The position numbers and the translations under genes were made by a program. Source: Pseudolysobacter antarcticus (GTDB taxonomy: Bacteria; Pseudomonadota; Gammaproteobacteria; Xanthomonadales; Rhodanobacteraceae). From it: 64,000 nt of DNA. Under the pieces are notes generated by a model. It did not search any database and was not told the origin of the DNA. It saw nothing but the letters and a program-made list of their open reading frames with translations. The stretch covers positions 124,001 to 188,000 of the forward strand of contig NZ_CP035704.1 of assembly GCF_004168365.1 (NCBI RefSeq), read 5' to 3'. Shown one piece after another: positions 55,234 through 63,840 of this stretch (its first letter is position 1; every line of letters starts with the position of its first letter).

Positions 55234-55498
55234 AGCAGCCACATTATCGGCGCGCCGGTCAGGCGAGCGGTAGTCCGAACGTCTCAATTGCCGACAATCG
55301 TCGCGATCGACGACTGGGGCGTCAGATTATCCCGCCGCTTGCTGCGGACTGTGCGGCACGCCAATCGCGCGGCGTCATGCCGACGTGTCGCCGGAAGGCC
55401 TTGTGGAACCCCGCGGGGTCGCCATAGCCGCAGCGTTCGGCGATCGTGTCGAAGGCGAGGCGCGGCCACGCCGTCAGCAACTTCGCCGCGTGTTGCAT
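55234..55498. repeat. Direct repeat R2, copy A (partner at 60314-60592)
   Basis: Nearly identical to 60314-60592, which additionally contains a 14-bp tandem duplication. It includes the 3' end of an AraC gene plus its downstream flank. Same orientation, about 5.1 kb apart. Confidence 0.9.
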
Positions 55499-55501
55499 CC
55501 G
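55322..55501 (-). pseudogene. AraC-family regulator, 3' remnant
   Basis: Encodes RMQHAAKLLTAWPRLAFDTI through RHVGMTPRDWRAA and SAASGGII, the last helix-turn-helix of the AraC protein at 60416-61438, with only three substitutions visible over about 58 residues. Upstream of it the similarity ends abruptly and no start is present. It is part of direct repeat R2. Confidence 0.88.
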
Positions 55502-55504
55502 CTG

Positions 55505-55972
55505 GAAATGACAGGATAAGCGCGCGTGATGCGCGCATCGCGGCGGCAAAACGCCGCCAAACGGGGCGACAATTTCCATCCAGTCGTGCACATGCGACGC
55601 ACGACAGCGAATGGACGTCCCGCGAAAGTACCGCAGCTACGAACGTGGGTTGATCAGACCGTCCCTAGTGCTGATCCGGCACTACGTCTGCTTCCGGCCA
55701 AAAGCGGAAGCTCATTGAATCAGGATTCTTCAACCCTGAAGCGGTTGCGGTTCTCGACATTTGATTGAACCTCGACCGCTTTCGCTGAAGAGATGGAGCC
55801 TCCTCAGAACCCGGCGCGATTCACTCGCGATGACCTGCACAAATCGAAGAACCGTGTCACGGCCGTGACCTGACTTGCCGCTCCGCGCAATCCGTTTGCG
55901 CTGAAGTCGCAGCGCAAACCCGGCACCCCGACTTCCACTGCGCTTCGTTGCCCCTCGCGTTCGCGTGATGTG
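55505..55972. other. Region without a gene; short inverted repeat inside
   Basis: About 470 bp between the AraC remnant and Kelch gene 2. No frame looks coding. GCTTCCG and CGGAAGC at 55690-55711 can pair around an 8-base loop, part of the dispersed element also seen at 49791-49814. Confidence 0.35.
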
Positions 55973-57123
55973 CTACTGCGCAGCGCGCTGTTCGGCTAAG
56001 GGTGTTGCCTCGAAATCGTCGTGGAAGAGATCGTCATACCGCTCGGCGGTGGCAGTGATACCACTGCTGCCAGATCCCCCCGCCACCAGCACCAGACCCG
56101 AGGGCAACAGGCTGGCAACGTGCTCGGACCGCGCGTACGCGAGCGAACCTGCCGGTGCCCACGAATTTGTGGTTGGATCGTAAAGCTCGGTGCCGCTGGA
56201 GCTGCTCCCCCCACCACCAGCACCTGGCCCGAGGGCAACAGGGTGGCGGTGGGGAAGTACCGTGTAGCCGCAAGCGAACCCGCCGAGGTCCACGTATCAC
56301 TGGCCGGATCGTAGCGCTCGGCACTGGCGAGATAGCCGCTGGGGCCGAATCCCCCCACTACCAGCACCTGGCCCGAGGGCAGCGTCGTGGCGGTGTTTCC
56401 GCTCCTCGCGGTAGCGAGCTGACCCGCCGAGAGGGTCCACGTGTTGCTGGCCGGATCGTACAGTTCGACCCTGGAAATACGTTTATTGTTGCCGTATCCA
56501 CCCGCCACCAGAACCTTGCCGGAAGCTAGCAGGGTGGCGGCGTGATCGTAGCGCGCGTACAACATCGAACCCGCCGGGGTCCACGTATTGCTCGCCGGAT
56601 CGTAGAGTTCGGCACTGGCAAGAGCAGCGGGGATGTTGTTCGATCCCCCCACCACCAGCACCTTGCCGGAGGGCAGCAGGGTAGCCGTGTGGGCTATGCG
56701 TCTGGTCGCGAGTGACGCTACAAAGCTCCACGTATTGCTGGTCGGGTCGTACCGCTCGACACTGTTGAGATTGGTGTCATTGATGCCCAAGCCCCCCACC
56801 ACGATCACCTTGCCCGAGGGCAGCAGTGTGGCGGTGTGGGAGCCTCGCCGATCCGCGAGCGAGCCCGCCGAGCTCCACGTATTGCTGGTTGGATCGTACC
56901 GCGTGGCTTCCGGGAGCAGGCCGCCGCCGTCGCCTCCTCCAACCACCAGCACCTGGCCCGAGAGCAGCAGGGTCGCGGTGGAACCGACCCGCTGGGTCGG
57001 GAGCGCATGCGCCGGTCCCCAAGGGCTGGAAGCTGCGCCTGACGGCGCGGCAACGGTCATGGCCATCGCGACCAGCACCCAACCAAAAAGAGTTTTCGAC
57101 GATACGCGTGTAAACAGATTCAA
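55973..57123 (-). CDS. Secreted Kelch-repeat protein 2, one frameshift
   Basis: The start is probably TTG at 57123: AGGGGA lies 10 bp upstream, and the next residues (LFTRVSSKTLFGWVLVAM) align with the Kelch 1 signal peptide. An in-frame ATG at 57141 is an alternative. Seven Kelch units follow ([16 protein letters not shown] and YDPTSNTW types). A -1 shift at the CCCCCC run 56207-56212, again in the VVGG codons, separates the last one and a half units; repaired, the protein ends DDLFHDDFEATPLAEQRAAQ. About 383 residues. Paralogue of Kelch 1. Confidence 0.75.
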
Positions 57124-57198
57124 AACACATTCCCCTGCCATGTTTGACGGTCGCATTGTAAGTATGAAAATCCAGTGGGATGTAACCCATGGTCGCGC

Positions 57199-57345
57199 TC
57201 AGGCCGACTCGGTCGGTGCGCCGGCGCTCGTTACTGCGATGTTGCCGGCGTTTGCTGTGGACACCAGCGCGAATCCCGACAGCAGCAGGGTAACGGCCGC
57301 GAAACGATGGCGGAAAGTACGGTTCAATAATGCACTGCATTGCAT
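57199..57345 (-). pseudogene. Truncated secreted-protein ORF (signal peptide plus 15 residues)
   Basis: Start ATG 57345 with GAGGA upstream. The signal peptide is MQCSALLNRTFRHRFAAVTL followed by LLSGFALVSTANA, then GNIAVTSAGAPTESA and a stop. The mature start resembles the first strand of choice-of-anchor Q proteins in this window (TISVTATGAAS, TIVVKSSGD), so it looks like the surviving 5' end of such a gene. It could still be translated as a 48-residue secreted peptide. Confidence 0.45.
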
Positions 57346-57457
57346 AAGCAAATCCTCGTGCGGGAGTGTTCGTGGGTGATGTTTGGCTTGTGTGGCAGTG
57401 TGCCGCGAGAGCGGGCCCGGTTTGTTCGGACAGTTTTTCGCTTCGTGCACGAATAAC
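57298..57457. repeat. Direct repeat R1, copy B
   Basis: Partner of 55057-55216, 2,241 bp away in the same orientation. The 57346-57764 interval around it otherwise has no gene. Confidence 0.88.
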
Positions 57458-57764
57458 ACTGTGCAACTGCGTGCGCTGGAAGTACATGACCAGACTTCCG
57501 GCAGAACGTTATCACCTCGCTGGAGTGTTGATCAGCGATGAAAAGGCCTTCGCTGACAGCCGCTTTGTGTCCAAACGAGCAGGTCCTGGGCGGCAGGTTT
57601 GGGGAAGCTAATCGAAGCATCAAACGTAAACGATCCAAGACGCTGACCGGATTGCCCATCCCGAAGGGCAGCACCAGGTTTTCCTCCATTGTGTAGTCGA
57701 CAGCACGGCGGCGAACACAACATCGCTGGCATCGACCGCGACGCCGCAGCGGTAGCCGAACCGA

Positions 57765-60116
57765 CTACCGAACGATCTCCTTCACCGCATTGTTGCCGGT
57801 ATCGGCGACGAACACGTTGCCGAGCGCATCGACAGCGACGCCGTAGGGCTGGTTGAACTCGCTGCCGAGCGTGATGACCGTCGTATAGCCGGGCGCCAGC
57901 ATCTCCTTCACCGCGTTGTTGTAGGTATCGGCGACGAACACGTTGCCGCTGGCATCGACGGCGACGCCGTAGGGAGAGTTGAACCCGCTGCCGAGCGTGA
58001 TGACCGTCGTATAGCCGCCGGCTGCCAGAATCTCCCTCACCGCGTTGTTGTTGGTATCGGCGACGAACACGTTGCCGCTGGCATCGATGGCGACGCCGTA
58101 GGGAGAGTTGAACCCGCTGCCGAGCGTGTTGATCGTCGTATAGCCGGGCGCCAGCATCTCCTTCACCGCGTTATTGTCGGTATCGGCGACGAACACGTTG
58201 CCGCTCGCATCGACGGCGATGCCGATGGGATAGCTGAACCCGCTGCCGAGCGTGATGGCCGTCGTATAGCCGGGCGCCAGGATCTCCTTGACGCTGTTGT
58301 TGTCGGTGATGAACACGTTGCCGCTGGGATAGACGGCGACGCCGGCGGGATAGCTGAACCCGCTGCCGAGCGTGATGACCGTCGTATAGCCGGGCACCAG
58401 AATCTCCTTCACCGCGCTGTTGTTGGTATCGGCGACGAACACGTTGCCGTTGGCATCCACGGCGACGCCGTTGGGCTGGTTGAACCCGCTGCCGAGGGTA
58501 AGGATCACTGCAACCTCGAACCCGTTGCTGTAGATCGTGTCGTCGCGCACCGCCAGCGTCGCGTTCGACGTGTTGCCGAGGCCGCCATTGGTGGAGTTCA
58601 CCTGTACGCTGTTGTTCTTCACGCCGGGCGTCGTGCCCTGCACGACCAACACCATTGTGCAGGAGGTGCCGGCTGCCAAAGTTGCGCCGGACAGACTCGC
58701 CGAAGAGGCTCCCGCGGCAGCCGTGGCGGTGCCGCCGCAGGTTTTCGTCAATCCATTCGGCGTGGCCACCACCATCCCTGCAGGCAGACTATCGGTGAAG
58801 GCAACGCCCGTGAGGGAGTCCATCGCGTTCGGATTGGCGATAGTGAAAGTCAGCGACGTGGTGCTTAAATCTGGAATCGTTGCCGCGCCAAAGATTTTCT
58901 TGATCGTTGGTGGTAACAACTTCTCCGCCAGTGTCGCTTCCACTGCCCCGATATCGCATTGCGCGCCCTGCGGGCGGGCGATGCCACGCTGATCCGTGGC
59001 CGGCGCATTCGTACAGGCGATGGCATCGACTACTGGGCTGCCCCTCGCTGGCAGCATGGTCCACGTGGGGCCGCCGTTGTTGGCCAACGCACCGAGTTGC
59101 GGATCGCCCCCGATGAAGTTACCCGATGAACCGGGTGCCGGGCTGGAATAAAGGTTCAAATCTTGGGTTGTGTTGCCGGCAATGATCGAATTGATCAGTA
59201 GAGGCTGCACGTTCGCCCCCAAGAAGCCGTCCCCTTGGTTCGCGCTGATCGTGGTGTTGGTCAGCGTAACGATAGCGCCAACACCAATCGCATAGATGCC
59301 ACCGCCACCCCCGGGATGGGCATGATTCCCGGTGACCGTGCTGTTGGTCAGTGTGAGGGGCATACTCGTATAGATGCCGGCGCCTTGGCTTGCCACATTG
59401 CCGCTGATTGTGCTGTTGATCACTGTGACGGAACCTGATCCGCCGGTGTTCCCATAAATGCCACCGCCAACGCTCCCGCCGTAGTTGCCGCTGACTGTGC
59501 TGTTAATCAGCGTGAGGTTACCCGAGACCGTAATACCGCTTCCCACAGTGCCGGTGACCGTGCAATTGGTTAGCGTCAGAGACCCGTTTGCAAAAGTATT
59601 GGCGACTCCGCTATAGGCGGCATTGCTCAGGGTGAGATGGCTCAACGTCAGCTCACCGCCGCCCGGCTGGCCCTGGGAGATGATGGCGAAATTATTGGTC
59701 GCGCCGGAAGGACGCTGGATCGTCACGTTGCCATTGGCGTTGGCGTCGATGGTGAGGTTTTTGTTAGCGTCGATTGAGATGGTACCGGTGCTCACATCGG
59801 CGAGCGTGATCGTATTGGCCCCGCCGATGGGAAACGTGGTGACATCAAAATTGATGGTATCGACGGTATGAAAGGCTGACGCCCCACTGTTCACGCAGCC
59901 GGTGCCCGCTACGGAGCCGGCATTCATGGAAACAACGGCCTGACGCAGAGTACAGGTGGCTGCGCTGCCCGTATCGCCGGAAGACTTCACCACGATGGTG
60001 GCGGCCACGCCGGGCAGTGGCGTCACGCCCAAGCCCAACGCCAGCGTCAATAACGCGAGCGCTCGCTGAAAGGCGGACCCGCCACAGCGCGCAAAAATCG
60101 TTTCGGCAATTCGCAT
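57765..60116 (-). CDS. Secreted choice-of-anchor Q protein fused to NHL repeats
   Basis: A protein of 783 residues from ATG 60116 (AGGGG upstream; earlier ATGs at 60155 and 60164 are in frame). It has a signal peptide (LGVTPLPGVAA), a choice-of-anchor Q start (TCTLRQAVVSMN), beta-helix turns (LTLTNCTVTG, VTVINSTISGN), CDIGAVEATLAE, then a DUF11-like domain (PTIKKIFGAATIPDLSTTSL) and DDTIYSNGFE. The last motif is the tail that ends neighbouring proteins, but here the chain continues with seven NHL propeller repeats (GVAVDASGNVFVADTNNNAVKEI type, about 40 residues each). It looks like a finished secreted protein with a propeller added after its tail. No frameshift. Confidence 0.82.
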   Translation of the reverse strand: MRIAETIFARCGGSAFQRALALLTLALGLGVTPLPGVAATIVVKSSGDTGSAATCTLRQAVVSMNAGSVAGTGCVNSGASAFHTVDTINFDVTTFPIGGANTITLADVSTGTISIDANKNLTIDANANGNVTIQRPSGATNNFAIISQGQPGGGELTLSHLTLSNAAYSGVANTFANGSLTLTNCTVTGTVGSGITVSGNLTLINSTVSGNYGGSVGGGIYGNTGGSGSVTVINSTISGNVASQGAGIYTSMPLTLTNSTVTGNHAHPGGGGGIYAIGVGAIVTLTNTTISANQGDGFLGANVQPLLINSIIAGNTTQDLNLYSSPAPGSSGNFIGGDPQLGALANNGGPTWTMLPARGSPVVDAIACTNAPATDQRGIARPQGAQCDIGAVEATLAEKLLPPTIKKIFGAATIPDLSTTSLTFTIANPNAMDSLTGVAFTDSLPAGMVVATPNGLTKTCGGTATAAAGASSASLSGATLAAGTSCTMVLVVQGTTPGVKNNSVQVNSTNGGLGNTSNATLAVRDDTIYSNGFEVAVILTLGSGFNQPNGVAVDANGNVFVADTNNSAVKEILVPGYTTVITLGSGFSYPAGVAVYPSGNVFITDNNSVKEILAPGYTTAITLGSGFSYPIGIAVDASGNVFVADTDNNAVKEMLAPGYTTINTLGSGFNSPYGVAIDASGNVFVADTNNNAVREILAAGGYTTVITLGSGFNSPYGVAVDASGNVFVADTYNNAVKEMLAPGYTTVITLGSEFNQPYGVAVDALGNVFVADTGNNAVKEIVR
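57770..58515 (-). repeat. NHL-repeat coding array, about 120 bp per unit
   Basis: Seven units with nearly identical DNA (the blocks coding for GNVFVADT and TTVITLGSGF recur about every 120 bp). One unit is shortened by three codons (FITDNNSVKEI). The homogeneity suggests recent amplification. Confidence 0.88.
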
Positions 60117-60313
60117 CAGCTGGCCCCTGTTGTGGCAGATTCCCAAATTTTTCATCTTCACCACGCTATTTTTTCGCCGGATTCAGCAACGCACACTTTC
60201 CGAAACCCGGGCGGGAATACACGTCCGAGCGTCCTCTCGTGGCCGAATTCGGTCGGTCGTGCAGTGAGCGACCAAGGGTGATCATGAGCAGCGCGCTGAT
60301 CACCGGATACCGG

Positions 60314-60592
60314 AGCAGCCAAATTATCGGCGCGCCGGTCAGGCGAGTGGTAGTCCGAACGTCTCAATTGCCGACAATCGTCTGCCGACAATCGTCGCGA
60401 CCGACGACTGCGGCGTCAGATGATCCCGCCGCTTGCTGCGGAATGTGCGGCACGCCAATCGCGCGGGGTCATGCCGACGTGTCGCCGGAAGGCCTTGTGG
60501 AACGCCACGGGGTCGCCATAACCGCAGCGTTCCGCGATCGTGTCAAAGGCCAGGCGCGGCCACGCAGTCAACAACTTCGCCGCGTGTTGCAT
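60314..60592. repeat. Direct repeat R2, copy B
   Basis: Partner of 55234-55498. It covers the 3' end of the intact AraC gene and its downstream flank, plus a 14-bp tandem duplication (TGCCGACAATCGTC twice, about 60368-60395) missing from copy A. Confidence 0.9.
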
Positions 60593-61438
60593 GCGCAACC
60601 AGCGCAGGCGTTCCTCGACACCCTCGCCGCGCGCCGCGAACACCCGGTAGAGCTGGGCGCGCGAACAAGCCAGCGTCGCGGCCACTGCGTCGACGGTCAC
60701 CCGCGGGTTGGCTACCTGTTGGCCCAACTGGTGCAGGGCCGCATCGAACAAGGCATCGTCCAACGCGTCCGACCAATGGTGCCCTGCGCTGCGGGTACTC
60801 GCCAATGCCACCAGCGCCAACGCGCGCGCCGCTCGCAGCGCTGCCGCAGCCGCCACGCCATCGCACCCGCCTTGCCGCAGTCCGCGCACACACGCTTGCA
60901 GTTGCGCGCTAAGCAGAGTGGGCGGCAGCGACCGTACCGCCATGCCGCGCGGCACCGCGTCGCCACCGACCGCTTGGACGATGGCAACGCGCGAAATGCG
61001 CAGATAGGACGTGTCGATTCGCGAGGTACGCGCCGTCATTTGTCGTCCCGGATCGAATAACACGGGCCCCGAGCCTGCGTGCAACTCATGCGCCTGATCC
61101 TTACCGTGGCGGATGTGCATGTAACCGGCATTGACCACGCCGATCACGATCGCGGTGTCGTCTGCGTCGGCGCCGAAACGGGATGCGCAAGGATCCGCTT
61201 TCATCTCGACAAAATCGACCCCTGCAGGCGTCAGCGCATACCTGAAGTCGCCGAAATAATCATCGCGTGCGCCCAGCGGAGATTCAAGGCGGGACCCCGT
61301 GGCAAGGGCGCGACAGAATTCGAAACGATCGCCCGCGGGCACTTCTCGTGTTGAATGGTGCACCCAAGTGACCGGCAGCTGCGGCGCATCCACCGACTCA
61401 TGCCCCGACAGCAGTGTTTGGGTTGCCGAAGTGTTCAC
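60416..61438 (-). CDS. AraC-family transcriptional regulator
   Basis: A protein of 340 residues from GTG 61438 (GAGG upstream). The N-terminal sensor (AraC-binding-like, about residues 20-210) is followed by two helix-turn-helices: VTVDAVAATLACSRAQLYRVF (about 250) and FDTIAERCGYGDPVAFHKAFRRHVGMTPRDW (about 300, in two parts), the AraC signature. Its GTG overlaps the TGA of the preceding ORF (GTGA). It stands upstream of the secreted-protein genes, and a remnant of its 3' end lies before Kelch gene 1, so it may control this family of genes. Confidence 0.9.
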   Translation of the reverse strand: MNTSATQTLLSGHESVDAPQLPVTWVHHSTREVPAGDRFEFCRALATGSRLESPLGARDDYFGDFRYALTPAGVDFVEMKADPCASRFGADADDTAIVIGVVNAGYMHIRHGKDQAHELHAGSGPVLFDPGRQMTARTSRIDTSYLRISRVAIVQAVGGDAVPRGMAVRSLPPTLLSAQLQACVRGLRQGGCDGVAAAAALRAARALALVALASTRSAGHHWSDALDDALFDAALHQLGQQVANPRVTVDAVAATLACSRAQLYRVFAARGEGVEERLRWLRMQHAAKLLTAWPRLAFDTIAERCGYGDPVAFHKAFRRHVGMTPRDWRAAHSAASGGII

Positions 61439-61710
61439 GCGCTAACCTCAAACGATGCGCAGGTTCTCGGGCATGCGCTGCGGATCGCACCAGGACGCAG
61501 CGTTGGCGAAGGCTGAAACAGATCCGGCGGCAGCAGAGTCTCGCGCGTTTCGGCATGCACCTTGCCACGCACGGTGTGCAGACCGGGCGTCCCGGCGCAG
61601 CGGTCGAATTCGGTCACGTTGTATTCGACGCGATCAAAGTCGTGCTTGAAGGCAGGTTGGCCGATGAAGTCGTAAGTTGCCTGCATGGCTCTGGCCGGTT
61701 CGCTGGTCAA
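61435..61710 (-). CDS. Short ORF or gene fragment coupled to the AraC gene
   Basis: 91 codons from a TTG, with strongly coding third-position composition: MQATYDFIGQPAFKHDFDRV and NVTEFDRCAGTPGLHTVRGK, then ETRETLLPPDLFQPSP. The TGA overlaps the AraC GTG by 4 bp. I do not recognise the family. There is no good ribosome site and the frame is closed by TAG just upstream, so it may be the 3' part of a longer gene whose 5' part was lost. Nothing convincing lies between it and 61837. Confidence 0.45.
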   Translation of the reverse strand: MTSEPARAMQATYDFIGQPAFKHDFDRVEYNVTEFDRCAGTPGLHTVRGKVHAETRETLLPPDLFQPSPTLRPGAIRSACPRTCASFEVSA

Positions 61711-61837
61711 GGTTTGCTACTGCACCAGCAGCAGACCCGTTTGCGATCGTCATCAGCCGTGGTGAGATTATCGATCACTGTTTCGTGTCCCAAGCACTCA
61801 AAAACATCGAGCGATTTACACATCCGCCTTTTTGAGA

Positions 61838-63124
61838 TCAGTCGAAGCTGTTGGCAAAGATCTTATCGGGGCGCACGATGCTGATGTCGTCGAGGTAAAC
61901 GCTGGTGTCGCCGGCGGACGCCGCGTTGCTCGCCTCGAAGCGCAAGGTGTGGGCGGCGTCGTTCGCGTACGCCGATATGTCCACGGTGGCCAGCGTGTAG
62001 GCGGTGCTGTAGGGCCCCGCCGTTGCCGGCGTGAGGCTGAAGATCGTGGTGCCGTCCATCTTCACCTTGAAGGTCGCGGCGGGATCGGGAGGCGAGGAGA
62101 TGCTCGACTCCCACCACACATAGAAGTTCAAAGTTTTCGGGCCCGATGCGATATTGCCGGTCTGTTCCACCGATCCTGCTTCCGCGTTTCCGTTGGCGCC
62201 GCCGAACCAGACCCAGTACGCGCCGGTGCGAGCGCCGGGGCAGGCGGCGCCGCCGCACACGGGCGTGCCGTAGCCGGTGGAGGTCTGGGTCCAGTAGTCG
62301 GGCACAACGCCCGCTTCGAAGCTGCCATCCTGGACCAAGGAGGCCTGGACCAAGGAGGCGACCGAGAAGAGCTGGAAGACCACCGCCTGATTCTGCGTCG
62401 CTGGGCCGAAGCCGAAGAGTTCGGTGCTGAGAAAGTTGAAATTGGTGCGGCTGCTGTCGTGGAAGTAGCCGTACTTATGGTCCAGGGGGTTCGAGCCAAC
62501 AGCCAGCGCAGTGCCGCCATCGCGCACAATCGCGGTGAGGGCGTCGTCGTCCCGAAAGCCCAAGCCCGTGCCCCGGTCGCTCTGGAAATTCACCACAATG
62601 CCGTGGGACGTGAGGCCACTCAGCGGAATCGGCGGGTCGAGCGGCAAGTTGAACGGCATAAACGTATTGGGCTGGAAAGTAAGCGGGCCAGTCTGGGCCT
62701 CGATGAGGTAACCCACCGCGCTGGAGAACACCGGCGTATTCCCTGTGGCGGCGCTCGACCAGTTGTCCAACAGCTGCACTCGTGCGCGAATGCCAGCGTA
62801 ATTGGTCGGGTTGTTCGGCAAGAACGCGCAATACACGCTGATGCTCGAGATGATCGGATTGGCGCCACCGGCGCTGCCCAGATCGATCGGCATGCCAACG
62901 TAGGTCATGTTTGAATTTGAGATGATTTCGCGAAAGTTTTGGGTGCCGGTGTACGAATCGAACACCGGCACCTGCACATCGCGCACGCTCTGCAGGGATT
63001 TCCCATTGACGAGTTGAGCGACCAGCGGTGGGCCCGGTGTCAGCACGCGTTGCGGCGCTCCGCGCTCCGTGGCGCCCGCGAGCGGCGCTATCAGCACCAA
63101 CAAAAACGGCAGCAGAAACTTCAT
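61838..63124 (-). CDS. Secreted lectin-like protein with DxIF tail
   Basis: A protein of 428 residues from ATG 63124 (GGGGAAAG upstream). The signal peptide is MKFLLPFLLVLIAPLAGA. The first 270 residues are Asn/Ser/Gly-rich beta structure without a recognised family. Residues about 285-420 form a jelly-roll, carbohydrate-binding-like module (QDGSFEAGVVPDYWTQTS, then WVWFGGANG and VYLDDISIV). ASLVQ is duplicated in tandem just before it (12-14 bp DNA repeat near 62,330-62,355). The protein ends RPDKIFANSFD, the tail shared with its neighbours. No frameshift. Confidence 0.75.
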   Translation of the reverse strand: MKFLLPFLLVLIAPLAGATERGAPQRVLTPGPPLVAQLVNGKSLQSVRDVQVPVFDSYTGTQNFREIISNSNMTYVGMPIDLGSAGGANPIISSISVYCAFLPNNPTNYAGIRARVQLLDNWSSAATGNTPVFSSAVGYLIEAQTGPLTFQPNTFMPFNLPLDPPIPLSGLTSHGIVVNFQSDRGTGLGFRDDDALTAIVRDGGTALAVGSNPLDHKYGYFHDSSRTNFNFLSTELFGFGPATQNQAVVFQLFSVASLVQASLVQDGSFEAGVVPDYWTQTSTGYGTPVCGGAACPGARTGAYWVWFGGANGNAEAGSVEQTGNIASGPKTLNFYVWWESSISSPPDPAATFKVKMDGTTIFSLTPATAGPYSTAYTLATVDISAYANDAAHTLRFEASNAASAGDTSVYLDDISIVRPDKIFANSFD

Positions 63125-63254
63125 GCATCTTTCCCCAAGTGAGTGTCTGCCGGACGTCCGGCCGCGTGGCGTGATCCGCGGCCCCTGCCTGGGTCCGGAC
63201 AGCGCAGCATCATGCATGCTCGCGATGCTGTCAATCGCGCATCGGGCTGCGCGA

Positions 63255-63586
63255 AAGGCCGGCCGTGGGGCATCGAACGACCATGACACCGGCGTGGATG
63301 GACGGGTCGACAGGCTGTATCAGCAGCTGCGCATACTGGCGGGCAGCGAACGCCGTCGCGGCGGTTCGCCCGACACCTTGCACACCACCGCCTTCAATAC
63401 GACTTGGCGCTCAACGCCCTCGCGTGCGACTACGCGCGAATGCTTGGCCAAGTCGTCGCCGCGGTGGGCACCACCGTGAACGCAATGGAAGCGTTGTCGC
63501 TGCAGGATATGGCACAAAGGGTGGATCGACTGGTCGCTTTCGAAGCGGCATTGACGGGCTACTACATCGATATCCCGCCCGAGTAA
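63255..63586 (+). pseudogene. Decayed ECF-type sigma factor gene
   Basis: In one frame: DGRVDRLYQQLRILAGSERR then SPDTLHTTA, much like the start of ECF sigma factors of the X6 type (LYDELRRLA, then GDTLQPTAL). In another frame from about 63,390: LALNALACDYARMLGQVVAA and DRLVAFEAAL, with strongly coding third positions and a TAA at 63584-63586. These could be the two halves of one gene separated by an indel, also lacking region 4. It is divergent from the lectin-like gene. Confidence 0.4.
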
Positions 63587-63840
63587 TATTCTCCGGTGCG
63601 CACCCGTTCGGTCGAACACTAATTGGCGGTTGCAGCCCGGCGTGACCGCAGTGCGAAGCGGCTCATGATTTTGTTCCCTTGTAGTCATTGTCGACCTGCT
63701 GCGTCAACTTACCCCGTCTACGTCGATCCGCTTGAGCAAATAATCAGGGACAATATCGACAGGTATGCTTGGCATCTGATGCAATCTGGTCCAGAGCTGC
63801 CGTTACGAGCGACGACTTTCAGTGGTTTTGTGTCACGACT
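63587..63840. other. Intergenic region without a gene
   Basis: 254 bp between the sigma remnant and the partial secreted-protein gene; only chance ORFs. Confidence 0.35.

Noticed and set aside
54000..57100. Many short Kelch-like ORFs in all frames
   Set aside because: They are pieces of two genes broken by single-base shifts; annotated as two CDS instead.
61832..62914. Plus-strand ORF of 360 codons
   Set aside because: Shadow of the lectin-like gene on the minus strand, which has a signal peptide, a ribosome site and domain features.
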